A stretch of 64,000 bases of DNA from an uncultured Alphaproteobacteria bacterium (GTDB lineage: Bacteria; Pseudomonadota; Alphaproteobacteria; Rhodobacterales; Rhodobacteraceae), in NCBI GenBank assembly GCA_913051655.1, contig CAJXHI010000007.1, positions 21,170-85,169 of the forward strand. The letters run 5' to 3'. Positions 9,898-19,319 of this stretch are shown here, piece after piece. The notes beneath the pieces are model-generated. The model worked only from the letters and a program-made list of their open reading frames with translations, did not search any database and was not told the DNA's origin. Position 1 is the first letter of the stretch; every line of letters starts with the position of its first letter. Made by a program: the position numbers and the translations under genes.

Positions 9898-12249
9898 TCA
9901 CCCTTCTCCAAATGGGATCCAGACTGTTTTGATCTCTGTTGCGGCATTTAGAAATTCATTGCCCTCGCCAGAATCGCCCATCCAATCACGGTCAAAGCCA
10001 TAATTGACCCAGCTACGCTTCAGGTTCAATGCAGATCCGTGTTCAATCGTTTCTGATAAATCTTTTGAAGAAAAGCTCCAGATGGCATCAAGGTTCATGT
10101 GACGTGCGAGTGTTGTGCATAATTCACTATGGAATCCTGTTAAAATGCTGACCACGCCCTTTGGAACATCAGATGTATCCAAAATCTGATAGAATTCAGT
10201 TGCAACAAGGGGATAGGGCTCTGAGGCTATCATAATCATGCGATTGCCCATGCTCATCCCTGCTGCCATCGTGGATATCAAACCAAGAAGTGGCCAATCG
10301 TCGGAGCAAATTACACCGATCTTTCCAACGGGTTCGTTAAGCTTTAATGCAAGCCCACGCATCGGAACATTACGAACATCGCCGTCAAATTTATCTGCCC
10401 AAGCGGCATAAGTGAATAAACGGGCTATGCTGGCCTTAACCTCTTTTTGCCCATTTTTGCGACCAGTCATTTTATTGATTAATTTTGCAAATTCCTCAGA
10501 GCGTGTAGACAGATTTTCGGCAATATAATAAAGGATTTGTGCTCGGATGTGACCATGTGTTTCTGACCATTGGTCGGCCGAATCTGCTGCTTCAAGCGCA
10601 TTTCGAATGTCTTTACGGTTGGCCCGTGGTGCATGTCCCATAAACTGGGATTTGGCACCAAAGATTGAATACGAATATCCGCTGTCAGGGCGGGACTGTT
10701 TGCCGCCGATATAAAGCTTTGCGGTGCGATCCAAACGAGATATCCCTTCGTTTTCACCGTTTTGTCTCAGAATGGGTTCTAATTTTTTGTCTGCTCCTAT
10801 GTTTGGTTTAGTATAGGCTTCCAAGCCTTCCCATCCCCCTTCTCGTCCAAAGCCACTTTCGCGCATCCCTCCAAAACCTGCAGATGCATCAAACATATTT
10901 GTTCCGTTTACCCAAACGACACCGGCTTTTATTTTTGGCGCAAGGCCAAGACAAAGATTTACATTCTCACTCCAGATTGATGCAGCAAGACCATAGCGCG
11001 TGTCATTTGCAAGTTTTGCTGCTTCGTCAGGCGTGCGAAAGGTCGTTGAAACAAGAACGGGGCCAAAAATTTCTTCTTGCATAAGCGTATCAGCTGTCCC
11101 CAACCCGGATATAAGTGTTGGTGGAAAATAACATCCCGTTTCCGGTATACCTTCTGTGATTTGATATATTTCACCATTTGGGTTGTCATACAGTAATTGA
11201 GAAATTCTGGCTTTTTGCACTGGATCTACGATGGCGCCGATATCAATGGATTTATCCATTGGATTGCCCAAACGCAAAGTTTTCATACGGCTTTTTATTT
11301 TGTTCAAAAATTTCTTGGCAACCCCCTCTTGAACCAAAAGCCGCGATCCTGCGCAGCAAACTTGCCCTTGATTAAGCCATATGCCGTCCACCACTCCTTC
11401 AACCGCGCTATCAAGATCAGCATCATCAAATACAATAAACGGGGATTTGCCCCCAAGTTCCAAAGTGAGAGATTTGCTGGTCCCCGCGGTGGCTTCTCTG
11501 ATCTTACGGCCTACCGTTGTGGATCCTGTGAAGGCGATTTTATCAATATTGGGATCTGAAACGATCAATTCACCTGTGCGTCCATCGCCTGTTACAATGT
11601 TGACCACACCTTTTGGAACACCGGCCTGCTGACAGATTTCCCCAAAAAGAAGAGCGGTTAAGGATGTATATTCTGCCGGCTTCAAAACGACAGTATTGCC
11701 CATTGCAAGTGCCGGTGCAATTTTCCATGCCAACATTAAAAGAGGGAAGTTCCAAGGAATGATTTGTCCGCAAACGCCTAGCGCCTTTCGACCTGGTAGG
11801 GACTTTTCCATCAATTGGGCCATGCCGGCATGATAATAAAAATGCCTTTGGGCCAGAGGAATATCTATATCACGACTTTCACGAATGGGTTTTCCATTGT
11901 CTAGCGTTTCAAGCGTTGCGAACAGGCGACTTTGTTTTTGCAAAAGGCGTGCAATGGAATAAAGCACTCTAGACCGCCCGTGTCCGCCGAGTGAAGCCCA
12001 GGCGGGTTGCGCTTCACGCGCAGCTTTGACGGCTGCGGAAACTGTTTTTTTGGATGCATGACTGATTTTTGCCAATTCTTGGGTTGTTGCAGGGTTGATT
12101 GAAGGAAATAATCCCTCGGGTTTTGTAAAAGCACCGTTGATGAAGTGACCAAACTGTCCTTTGAAAGAGGCGATCCATTTCATCGCCTCATCACTTGCCT
12201 CGGGGGCTTTTCCGTAATCCATCATTTCAAAAATCTGATTGACATTCAT
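9898..12249 (-). CDS. Two-domain aldehyde dehydrogenase (ALDH16-like)
   Basis: 783 residues from the ATG at 12249, which has GGAGA six bases upstream; a GTG at 12273 overlapping the deoC stop is the alternative. The first domain (about 30-480) is a complete ALDH, with LELGGKSP carrying the catalytic Glu and NQGQVCCAGS the nucleophilic Cys. The second domain (about 500-780) is ALDH-like but truncated and lacks a recognisable Glu/Cys pair, the arrangement of the ALDH16 family. It lies directly downstream of deoC, so it may oxidise acetaldehyde released by deoxyribose-phosphate aldolase (inference). Confidence 0.88.
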   Translation of the reverse strand: MNVNQIFEMMDYGKAPEASDEAMKWIASFKGQFGHFINGAFTKPEGLFPSINPATTQELAKISHASKKTVSAAVKAAREAQPAWASLGGHGRSRVLYSIARLLQKQSRLFATLETLDNGKPIRESRDIDIPLAQRHFYYHAGMAQLMEKSLPGRKALGVCGQIIPWNFPLLMLAWKIAPALAMGNTVVLKPAEYTSLTALLFGEICQQAGVPKGVVNIVTGDGRTGELIVSDPNIDKIAFTGSTTVGRKIREATAGTSKSLTLELGGKSPFIVFDDADLDSAVEGVVDGIWLNQGQVCCAGSRLLVQEGVAKKFLNKIKSRMKTLRLGNPMDKSIDIGAIVDPVQKARISQLLYDNPNGEIYQITEGIPETGCYFPPTLISGLGTADTLMQEEIFGPVLVSTTFRTPDEAAKLANDTRYGLAASIWSENVNLCLGLAPKIKAGVVWVNGTNMFDASAGFGGMRESGFGREGGWEGLEAYTKPNIGADKKLEPILRQNGENEGISRLDRTAKLYIGGKQSRPDSGYSYSIFGAKSQFMGHAPRANRKDIRNALEAADSADQWSETHGHIRAQILYYIAENLSTRSEEFAKLINKMTGRKNGQKEVKASIARLFTYAAWADKFDGDVRNVPMRGLALKLNEPVGKIGVICSDDWPLLGLISTMAAGMSMGNRMIMIASEPYPLVATEFYQILDTSDVPKGVVSILTGFHSELCTTLARHMNLDAIWSFSSKDLSETIEHGSALNLKRSWVNYGFDRDWMGDSGEGNEFLNAATEIKTVWIPFGEG

Positions 12250-12269
12250 GAGGGTTCTCCAAAATGGGA

Positions 12270-13259
12270 TCACGCTATTGGGTGACGGTGCGAAGCAGAA
12301 TAGGCTCCAGTGACGAAGTGTTCGAGTTGGCGTTCAATATCCCCTAACAGGGATGACGCGCCAAAACGGAATAGGTCAGAGCGCAGCCAAGTGTGCCCGA
12401 GTTCTTCTTTTATCAGTGATAGATAGGTCAGTGCGTCTTTGGCTTTTGAAATACCTCCCGCGGGTTTGTACCCGACACAAAATCCTGTTTGTTCGTAATA
12501 TTCCCTGATAGTTCGAACCATAACCAAAGAGACAGGGAGGGTCGAGTTAACGGTTTCTTTGCCTGTTGAGGTTTTGATAAAATCGGCGCCCGCCATCATG
12601 CATATCAGCGACGCGCGGGCGACATTTCGCAGGCTTCCCAATTCACCTGTGGCCAAAATAGTTTTCAGATGCGCATCACCGCAAGCATTGCGAAACTGTC
12701 TGACTTCGTCATACAGTGCAGCCCAATTTTGGGTTAGTACGTGACGCCGTGAAATTACGATATCAATTTCATTTGCACCAGCTGCAACACTTTCCTTGAT
12801 CTCTGCAATACGCAGGTTTAGTGGAGATAGCCCAGCGGGAAACCCAGTTGACACTGCTGCGATGGGAATACCAGTTTCACCCAAGCGCTCTAGCGCAGAT
12901 GCAATCATATCATGATAGACACAGACAGCGCCAACTTTGATCTGCGGCATTTTAAGTTTCTCTAGAATGTCTAGGCGTATCGGATTTTTCGCCTTATCGC
13001 ATAGTCGATAGACCCGACCTTCTGTATCATCTCCAGATAAGCTGGTGAGGTCGATGCAGGATACTGCCCGCAGCAACCAAGCTGCCTGATGTGTCTTTTT
13101 TATTGAGCGGCGTGTGCTCAGTGTGGCCGCTCGTCTTTCGATTGCGGAGGTATTGGCCTGGGCCGACAGGACCCAATCAAGGTTCAAAGCCTGACCTGGA
13201 TTGCGTTTTGGATGATCTGACACAGAACGCAGTGTGGTCTTTAAAGATTGTTTTTCCAT
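12270..13259 (-). CDS. deoC: Deoxyribose-phosphate aldolase
   Basis: 329 residues from ATG 13259; longer than E. coli DeoC (about 260) because of an N-terminal extension of some 70 residues, usual for eukaryote-like/alphaproteobacterial DeoC. The class I aldolase barrel shows VGAVCVYHDM, EIDIVISRR, FIKTSTGKE with the Schiff-base Lys, and GYKPAGGI with the second conserved Lys. It splits 2-deoxyribose-5-phosphate to glyceraldehyde-3-phosphate and acetaldehyde. The aldehyde dehydrogenase follows with overlap or 20 bases spacing, forming a deoxynucleoside salvage unit. Confidence 0.93.
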   Translation of the reverse strand: MEKQSLKTTLRSVSDHPKRNPGQALNLDWVLSAQANTSAIERRAATLSTRRSIKKTHQAAWLLRAVSCIDLTSLSGDDTEGRVYRLCDKAKNPIRLDILEKLKMPQIKVGAVCVYHDMIASALERLGETGIPIAAVSTGFPAGLSPLNLRIAEIKESVAAGANEIDIVISRRHVLTQNWAALYDEVRQFRNACGDAHLKTILATGELGSLRNVARASLICMMAGADFIKTSTGKETVNSTLPVSLVMVRTIREYYEQTGFCVGYKPAGGISKAKDALTYLSLIKEELGHTWLRSDLFRFGASSLLGDIERQLEHFVTGAYSASHRHPIA

Positions 13260-13335
13260 ACAATTACCAGCCTTTTGGTACTTAAACCGTGACATGCGTA
13301 TCTATGAATGACAAGAATTTGTTCAAAAAATAAAC

Positions 13336-13350
13336 TGCGAATAATTCGCA
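13336..13350. promoter_or_regulatory. Mur/Fur-family operator-like palindrome, copy 1
   Basis: TGCGAATAATTCGCA, a 15-base near-perfect palindrome centred on an A, 56 bases upstream of the metal-binding-protein gene start. It resembles the TGCAAATnATTTGCA consensus I know for Mur (manganese-sensing Fur homologue) in Rhodobacterales. A second identical copy lies 30 bases away. Confidence 0.7.
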
Positions 13351-13365
13351 TTTGCATTGACTTTA

Positions 13366-13380
13366 TGCGAATAATTCGCA
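13366..13380. promoter_or_regulatory. Mur/Fur-family operator-like palindrome, copy 2
   Basis: A second identical TGCGAATAATTCGCA, centre to centre 30 bases from copy 1, about three helical turns, and 25 bases before the ATG. Two dimers bound on the same face of DNA would block the sitABCD promoter. Confidence 0.7.
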
Positions 13381-13405
13381 TCTTTAGTAAGGGAGGTTGT
13401 GTTTA

Positions 13406-14368
13406 ATGATGAACCGCAGAGAAAATATTTTGGCTTTAAGCGCTGGACTATTGATGAACCCTGCGTGTGGGCTGGCTTTGTCTTTACCGTTAAATGTTGT
13501 TGCGACTACGGGGATGATTGCAGATTTGATACAGAATGTTGGTGGTTCTGCTGTGAATGTGAATAGCATTATGGGTCCCGGTGTTGATCCGCATTCCTAT
13601 CGTCATACGCGCGCCGATATTTTATCTATGACCAAAGCTGATGCGATTTTCTATCACGGTTTAAATCTTGAAGTTCAGATGTTTGATTTTTTTGACCAGC
13701 TTTCTGCTAAACGTAAAGTCACGGCCATAACAGAGGGCATAAATACATCCAAATTTTTGGCATACGAGGATTATGAAAACGCATATGATCCGCATATTTG
13801 GATGGACCCAATGATCTGGGCAGAGACGATCGGTCCTCTTGTTGATACGCTTTGCCTAATTGTTCCGGAACAAAGCGACATTCTTATAGAAAATGCCGCA
13901 GCTTATATGGCCCAATTGAATGCACTAGACGCATATTCAAGAGAAGTGCTTTCAAGCGTTCCATCTGAAAGTGCGATTTTAGTAACGGCGCATGATGCTT
14001 TTGCCTACTTTGGGGCTGCCTATGGTTTTGAGGTGAATGGTGTTCAGGGCATATCAACAAATTCTGAGGCAGGATTATATCGTATCGGGGAGTTGGTTGA
14101 TTTGCTCGTAGATCGTAATATTTCAGCTGTTTTCATCGAAAGCTCTGTATCAGACCGTAACATACGTGCGCTTATTGAAGGCGCAGCCGCTAAAGGCCAT
14201 ACAGTTTCATTGGGTGGTGAATTGTTTTCTGATGCGATGGGGCTAGCGGGAAGTTATGAGGGGACTTATATCGGTATGATTGATCATAACGTTACAACAA
14301 TCGCGAAAGCGCTGGGTGGAATAGTGCCGGAACGTGGATGGCAAAATAAACTTGGATTGGAAACATGA
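13406..14368 (+). CDS. sitA: Metal ABC transporter substrate-binding protein (Mn/Zn/Fe, SitA/ZnuA family)
   Basis: 320 residues from ATG 13406, nine bases after GGGAGG. An N-terminal signal peptide ends near residue 25. Metal-site motifs of cluster A-I binding proteins are present: DPHSYRHTRAD, a YHGLNLE segment, AHDAFAYFG and the C-terminal DAMG. The last ligand region IESSVSDRN matches manganese/iron-type SitA. It lacks the long His-rich loop of zinc-specific ZnuA, so manganese is favoured. First gene of a four-gene operon with overlapping starts behind two Mur-like boxes. Confidence 0.88.
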   Translation: MMNRRENILALSAGLLMNPACGLALSLPLNVVATTGMIADLIQNVGGSAVNVNSIMGPGVDPHSYRHTRADILSMTKADAIFYHGLNLEVQMFDFFDQLSAKRKVTAITEGINTSKFLAYEDYENAYDPHIWMDPMIWAETIGPLVDTLCLIVPEQSDILIENAAAYMAQLNALDAYSREVLSSVPSESAILVTAHDAFAYFGAAYGFEVNGVQGISTNSEAGLYRIGELVDLLVDRNISAVFIESSVSDRNIRALIEGAAAKGHTVSLGGELFSDAMGLAGSYEGTYIGMIDHNVTTIAKALGGIVPERGWQNKLGLET

Positions 14369-15171
14369 TGTCGGGAATTGCGCTTGTTTCAGATAAAGGT
14401 GTTCTACTGAATGCGGCTGCTGATGACAGAAATGCACCGTTTACTATTCGCGGTCTAACTGTGTCTTATGGTCAAGTTCCAGCCGTCTATTCTATCGATT
14501 TTACTGCACCGGCGGGATCTTTGATAGGGATATTGGGACCAAATGGCGCTGGAAAATCGACCCTGTTAAAGGCCGCGATGGGGATCGTACCCGTTGTTTC
14601 GGGACAGGTTTCATTTTTTGGAAAACCTCTGAAGGAAGCTCGTTATCAGGTCGCCTATGTTCCTCAACGCGCCAGTGTAGATTGGGATTTTCCAGCGACA
14701 GTCTATGATGTTGTATTGATGGGTCTCTATCCAATTCTTGGCCTTTTGCGACGAGTTTCAAAAGCGGATAAGGCGAAAGTTGCCGAAAGCCTTGCCAAGG
14801 TTGGGATGCAGGATTTTGCAGATCGCCAGATTGGTCAATTGTCAGGCGGACAACAGCAACGCGTGTTTTTGGCGCGCGCTTTGACTCAACGAGCAGATGT
14901 ATTTCTTTTGGATGAACCCTTTTCTGGTGTTGACGCAGCGACAGAAACCGCAATTATTTCTGTGCTGAAAATCCTTCAATTAGAGGGAAAAACAGTTATA
15001 GCTGTCCATCATGATTTAAGCACAGTAAGTACCTATTTTGATCACCTGTTTCTGCTCAATCGGAAGGCAGTGGCTTACGGCTCTGTTACTAAGGTTTTTA
15101 CCAAAGACAATCTAGTCACTGCCTACGGCGGTAAGCTGGGCGCAGCGCAGTTGGATGCGATAGGGCTTTGA
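14365..15171 (+). CDS. sitB: Metal ABC transporter ATP-binding protein
   Basis: 268 residues. Walker A GPNGAGKST (near residue 54), Q-loop in VPQRASVDW, ABC signature LSGGQQQR, Walker B VFLLDEP and the switch His in VHHDL. The start overlaps the sitA stop (ATGA). Family: Mn/Zn/Fe importers; powers uptake with the two permeases that follow. Confidence 0.93.
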   Translation: MMSGIALVSDKGVLLNAAADDRNAPFTIRGLTVSYGQVPAVYSIDFTAPAGSLIGILGPNGAGKSTLLKAAMGIVPVVSGQVSFFGKPLKEARYQVAYVPQRASVDWDFPATVYDVVLMGLYPILGLLRRVSKADKAKVAESLAKVGMQDFADRQIGQLSGGQQQRVFLARALTQRADVFLLDEPFSGVDAATETAIISVLKILQLEGKTVIAVHHDLSTVSTYFDHLFLLNRKAVAYGSVTKVFTKDNLVTAYGGKLGAAQLDAIGL

Positions 15172-16382
15172 TGTTAGGCGACGCGCTTTCCCTGTCCTTG
15201 GGGTACAATGCAACGCTTGTGACATTGGGGGCGACACTTCTGGGTGCTGCTGCAGGGATGGCGGGGACCTTTCTTTATTTACGAAAAAATGCATTGATTA
15301 GTGATGCTATATCCCATGCGACACTGCCCGGATTGGGCATCGCTTTTTTGATCGCTGTTGCTTTTGGCTGGGACGGGCGGCAGCTTGCAATCCTTCTTGG
15401 AGGATCGGCGTTGAGTGCGGCCTTAGGTCTATATTTTGTAAATTGGCTCACGCGCGAAACAAGGCTGACCCAAGACACGGCTATTGGCTGTATACTTTCT
15501 GTATCTTTTGCTTTCGGCGTCGTTCTTTTCACGATAATTCAGGTGCTCCCTGCGGGAAGAAAAGCAGGGCTTGAAAGCTTTCTCTTGGGCTCGACAGCAG
15601 GCATGCTTTACTCAGATGCTCTTTTGATCCTTGTCCTAAGCATAATCACCGCGCTTGTGCTCGTTGTGTTTTTACGACCGATTAAGCTTGTCACCTTTGA
15701 CGCTAGCTACAGCGAAACATTAGGTATTTCTGTGCGACGCGTTGATTTCATTATTCTGACGCTCACATTGGCGGTGACCGTTTTGGGAATGAAGATTGTG
15801 GGTCTTATCCTTATTGTGGCGCTTTTGATCATTCCGGCTGTCAGTGCACGGTTCTGGAGTGAAAAGACAGATATCATTTTAATTACTTCAACAGCATTTG
15901 GCGCATTGTCAGGGTACATCGGCTCTGCAATTTCTGCGGTTTCTGCAGGCTTGCCCACAGGTCCAATCATCGTTCTCTGTGCATTTGGGTTTTTCCTGAT
16001 CTCATTCCTTTTTGCGCCAAAGCGGGGTGTCTTGGCAGTCGCCCTTAAGCATTACCAGTTTCAAAAAACGGTGCATTTGACTCAGGGACTTTTGTCATTG
16101 GCATTGCGACAATCTATTTATGAGCCAAAAACACGCCGGCTTCTACAACGCTTCGGATATATTCGGGCTGATGGAGTGGTCACAGAGGTCGGAAAATCAC
16201 TTGCTGCAAAAACGCTTTTGAATGAAAAGCGTTGGTCGTATTGGCAGGAAACCCTCAGGGAAAGTGATCAGTTTGATGGTCAGGTTGTGTTTAGCTTGAT
16301 GGACATAGAGACCAAACTTACACAAGATCAAATTCTTTTGATTGATCAAGGATTGGCGGCTCGAAAAGGGAAAAAACTTTGA
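15171..16382 (+). CDS. sitC: Metal ABC transporter permease with C-terminal winged-helix-like extension
   Basis: 403 residues from the ATG overlapping the sitB stop by one base. Residues about 1-285 form the ABC-3 permease domain with eight or nine hydrophobic segments. About 110 further residues follow the last membrane segment and are soluble: RRLLQRFGYIRADGVVTEVG and a KRWSYWQ segment resemble the wing and downstream helix of DtxR/MntR-type regulators. Most ABC-3 permeases end near 290 residues, as the next gene does. A role of the tail in metal-dependent gating is inference. Confidence 0.88.
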   Translation: MLGDALSLSLGYNATLVTLGATLLGAAAGMAGTFLYLRKNALISDAISHATLPGLGIAFLIAVAFGWDGRQLAILLGGSALSAALGLYFVNWLTRETRLTQDTAIGCILSVSFAFGVVLFTIIQVLPAGRKAGLESFLLGSTAGMLYSDALLILVLSIITALVLVVFLRPIKLVTFDASYSETLGISVRRVDFIILTLTLAVTVLGMKIVGLILIVALLIIPAVSARFWSEKTDIILITSTAFGALSGYIGSAISAVSAGLPTGPIIVLCAFGFFLISFLFAPKRGVLAVALKHYQFQKTVHLTQGLLSLALRQSIYEPKTRRLLQRFGYIRADGVVTEVGKSLAAKTLLNEKRWSYWQETLRESDQFDGQVVFSLMDIETKLTQDQILLIDQGLAARKGKKL

Positions 16383-17293
16383 TGGGAAGCGAATTTGTAG
16401 CGCTTGGCTTGACCCCCATTTTGATTGCGGCCTTTGCATCTATGGCCTGCGCATTGCCAGGAAATTTTTTGGTTCTGCGAAAACAGGCGCTCATAGGGGA
16501 TGCAATTAGTCATGTGGTATTGCCGGGGATTGTGGTGGCGTATCTTCTCACTGGGAAATTATCCACATGGCCAATGATGATCGGTGCTGCGGGGGCGGCT
16601 GTAACATCGGTTATACTGATTGAAATGATAAAGCGTTTGGGTCAGATAGAATATGGTGCGGCAATGGGTGTTGTTTTTACCGCAATGTTTGCAGCGGGCG
16701 TTTTGCTTTTGGAACAATCCGATACGAGCCGCGTGCATTTGGACGTGGAACATGCTCTCTTTGGCAATTTAGAGACTCTTATTTGGCTTCAATCGGATGG
16801 GTGGGCTTCCTTTTTGCGGTTTGAGGATCTGGCGCAATTGCCACCACAATTCGTTAGAATGTTCATGGTATTGCTGATCACTTCAGCATTTACTTATGTG
16901 TTTTGGCGCCCTTTGGTGTTGATCAGTTTTGACGAAGCATATGCACGTACAATAGGAGCGCGGGCAACAATAATTGGTTTTCTTTTGGTAGTTCTTGCTA
17001 CAATGGCGGCTGTTGCGGCGTTTGATGCAGTTGGTTCGATAATCGTCATCGCGATGATCCTATGCCCGCCAGCTACTGCGAGATTGTTGACCAATGATAT
17101 AAAAACCCAAGTCTTGTTGAGCCTGTTTTTGGCACTCAGTGCAACGCTGGTTGGCTATATTACGGCTGGCTATTTACCGCTGTGGCTTGGCTTTTCGAAC
17201 ACGCTGAGTGCGGCTGGTATGATTGCCACGGTAAGTGGCTTGCTTCTCGCAATTTCTGCGATATACGGGCGTCACCGAAATCGGATTACTTAA
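16382..17293 (+). CDS. sitD: Metal ABC transporter permease
   Basis: 303-residue ABC-3 family membrane protein with eight or more hydrophobic segments, starting one base inside the sitC stop (TGATG). It has the conserved LVLRKQALIGDAISHVVLPG region at the N-terminus and the DAVGSIIVIAMILCPPATA segment late in the protein. It pairs with SitC as the second half of the channel and lacks the soluble tail. Confidence 0.92.
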   Translation: MGSEFVALGLTPILIAAFASMACALPGNFLVLRKQALIGDAISHVVLPGIVVAYLLTGKLSTWPMMIGAAGAAVTSVILIEMIKRLGQIEYGAAMGVVFTAMFAAGVLLLEQSDTSRVHLDVEHALFGNLETLIWLQSDGWASFLRFEDLAQLPPQFVRMFMVLLITSAFTYVFWRPLVLISFDEAYARTIGARATIIGFLLVVLATMAAVAAFDAVGSIIVIAMILCPPATARLLTNDIKTQVLLSLFLALSATLVGYITAGYLPLWLGFSNTLSAAGMIATVSGLLLAISAIYGRHRNRIT

Positions 17294-17305
17294 AGGGAGC
17301 GGGAC

Positions 17306-17824
17306 ATGGCAGGCGCAAGACCGGAACAGGCGATATTGACCCGGGACACAGATATGGTCAGGACGGCCGAAACGCGGCGTGTTATAGAAAACATGGTGGA
17401 TGGTTTAAACGACCATCGCATTTCAGACATTGGTGAATTTTTTTCAGATAGCTTTCGCTGGATTGGGAATCAAGGGTGCGGTACAAAAAACGGTCTTCGC
17501 GCCTTTCAGGCAAATTGGCAAAAACCTTTCCAAGCTGCCTTTTCAGATAAGGTCTGTGTTGATGAGGGACGTCTTTTTATGGGCGAATGGGCCGCTGCCT
17601 TCGGTCGACAAGAGGCTGTTCATGCAGGTGAATTTATGGGCATTGCCCCAACAGGTAAGAAAGTCGAAATTCGCTACATGGACTTTTGGAAAGTTGTAGA
17701 CGGAAAAATCGTTGATAATTATGTGATGGTTGATTTCCCCTATATTATGGCCCAGCTCGGTAAAGATGCGTTTGATGGCCACGGTTGGGAGAAATATGAT
17801 GATCGTGACTTAGATCAGGAATAG
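17306..17824 (+). CDS. SnoaL/NTF2-like protein (ester cyclase family)
   Basis: 172 residues with the cone-shaped NTF2-like fold pattern: a helical start (RVIENMVDGLNDHRIS), FFSDSFRWIG, and the C-terminal sheet EIRYMDFWKVVDGKIVDNYVMVD typical of SnoaL-like polyketide cyclase/ester cyclase proteins. The ligand is unknown. GGGAG precedes the ATG by seven bases. It sits 12 bases after sitD and is probably read through from it, although a functional link to metal uptake is not evident. Confidence 0.8.
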   Translation: MAGARPEQAILTRDTDMVRTAETRRVIENMVDGLNDHRISDIGEFFSDSFRWIGNQGCGTKNGLRAFQANWQKPFQAAFSDKVCVDEGRLFMGEWAAAFGRQEAVHAGEFMGIAPTGKKVEIRYMDFWKVVDGKIVDNYVMVDFPYIMAQLGKDAFDGHGWEKYDDRDLDQE

Positions 17825-17862
17825 AGCACGTACTTAATGGTTCATAAATGTAAAGGTCGTTA

Positions 17863-18618
17863 TTATTGGCTATAATTGCTGCCTTCGTCATCTAGGATCG
17901 CTTTCAATTCTTCAAAATGCTTCTGTTCTTGTTCGGGATATGCTTCAAGCTGATCTGCTACCTTTGTAGCAACTTCATGTGAAAGGACCCGCAAGGGCTT
18001 GCCAGTTTGTAAGGCCCTAATAAAGGTTTCTGCCGCGCGCTCAAAGTAATAGAGTCTGTTGAATGTATCCGCGACAGTTTCCCCAATCACTAAAATACCG
18101 TGATTTCCCATGATCATAATCTTTTTCTTTGGGTCCTGAAACATTTTGGCACAACGCTCGCCTTCGTCTTCAAATGCCAGTCCACCGTAGTTATCATCAA
18201 TCACATAGCGATTATAAAAAGCTGCGCAGTTTTGATCAATCGGAAGAAGTCTGCTGTCTTTGAGTGATGCCAGAACAGTAGAATGGACGGAATGCACATG
18301 CATAGCACACCGCGCATGAGGGCAGCGGCGATGGAGCGATCCATGTAATCCCCAAGCCGTTGGGTCCGGTGCATTTGGTCCAGATAATGTATCAGTATTA
18401 TTTGCGTCAATTTCCAAAATGTCGCTCGCCTTGATGCGCGCAAAGTGACTCTGATTAGGATTCATGAGGAACTTTGTACCATCATCATTGATTGCGAGTG
18501 AAAAATGGTTGGCCACCGCTTCGTGATAATTAAGCCGTGCTGTCCATCGAAATGCAGCAGCAAGATCGACACGTTCTTGCCAAAAATCTATATTTGGCCT
18601 GATTTGGGTTACGGACAT
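17863..18618 (-). CDS. Class II aldolase/adducin family protein
   Basis: 251 residues from ATG 18618, which has GGAG six bases upstream. The zinc-binding HVHS (about residue 105) and GNHG motifs of the class II aldolase/adducin head domain are present. The family includes fuculose-phosphate aldolase, ribulose-phosphate epimerases and decarboxylase-like proteins; this long, adducin-like type is usually unassigned. It stands alone, convergent with the SnoaL-like gene. Confidence 0.85.
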   Translation of the reverse strand: MSVTQIRPNIDFWQERVDLAAAFRWTARLNYHEAVANHFSLAINDDGTKFLMNPNQSHFARIKASDILEIDANNTDTLSGPNAPDPTAWGLHGSLHRRCPHARCAMHVHSVHSTVLASLKDSRLLPIDQNCAAFYNRYVIDDNYGGLAFEDEGERCAKMFQDPKKKIMIMGNHGILVIGETVADTFNRLYYFERAAETFIRALQTGKPLRVLSHEVATKVADQLEAYPEQEQKHFEELKAILDDEGSNYSQ

Positions 18619-19319
18619 TTTTTTCTCCATTCTCCCGTTCAGATAGAAATAGCCGTTGGTTGAAACAAAAGCATCTAAGACAGCTGACGACGGAACTAAA
18701 TTTCATATTACAAGGGGTTCTTTTAGTCTGCAAGTGGTCTCTATGGGATCCAGAAATAGCCATCATGGGAGAGGATTTTGCATAATCTTAGCCTAGGAGG
18801 TTTGCTCACGGAGGTGTGAGTTATTTTTTCAACCTGATCGTTAAATTGTCTGGGTCAGAGGCATAAAGTCAGAATTCCGCACCTTCGCTTCGGGCTGAAT
18901 TTTCCTGTAATCACCTTAAAAGTGGAAGACTAAGGTATGTGAGATCGGCATGAAATTGAAATATGTGATCTCAATACTTAAATTTCGCAAAAATACGTGT
19001 TTCCTGATAAACTAACGCGTCATATAATTCATTCAAAAAATCGATATGAAGCTCGACGTCCTTTAAAACGAGATTTAGCTCAAGTTCTTTAAGTACTTTG
19101 CCGAACGCGTTAGCACTGACAGCTTCTAGCTCGTTCAAAACCTTTTCAATCACTTTTGTGGATCACCTTGTATTTTAGTGGACGTAATGACATAAATTTC
19201 CATGTTGGATATGTTATCGCCTACACCGCAATTTTACATATTCTATCGATGCTACTCACAGTTGTAGCGGCGCAATTTATAAATAAAATCAGTGTACTCC
19301 ATCGTCAAATTTTTAAAAT
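18619..19319. other. Intergenic region with one weak small ORF
   Basis: About 700 bases without a clear gene. On the minus strand 18971-19153 encodes a 60-residue, strongly helical peptide starting at GTG with AAGGTGAT nine bases upstream; it is Leu/Glu/Val-rich and might be real, but nothing identifies it. No repeats or strong hairpins were seen. The amn promoter must lie at the right end. Confidence 0.3.

Noticed and set aside
14501..14953. 150-residue minus-strand frame
   Set aside because: Antisense to the ATPase gene sitB; shadow of its Walker region.
18971..19153. 60-residue minus-strand ORF as a firm gene
   Set aside because: A ribosome-binding-like AAGGTG is present, but length, lack of any recognised family and isolated position leave it unsupported; noted only inside the intergenic entry.
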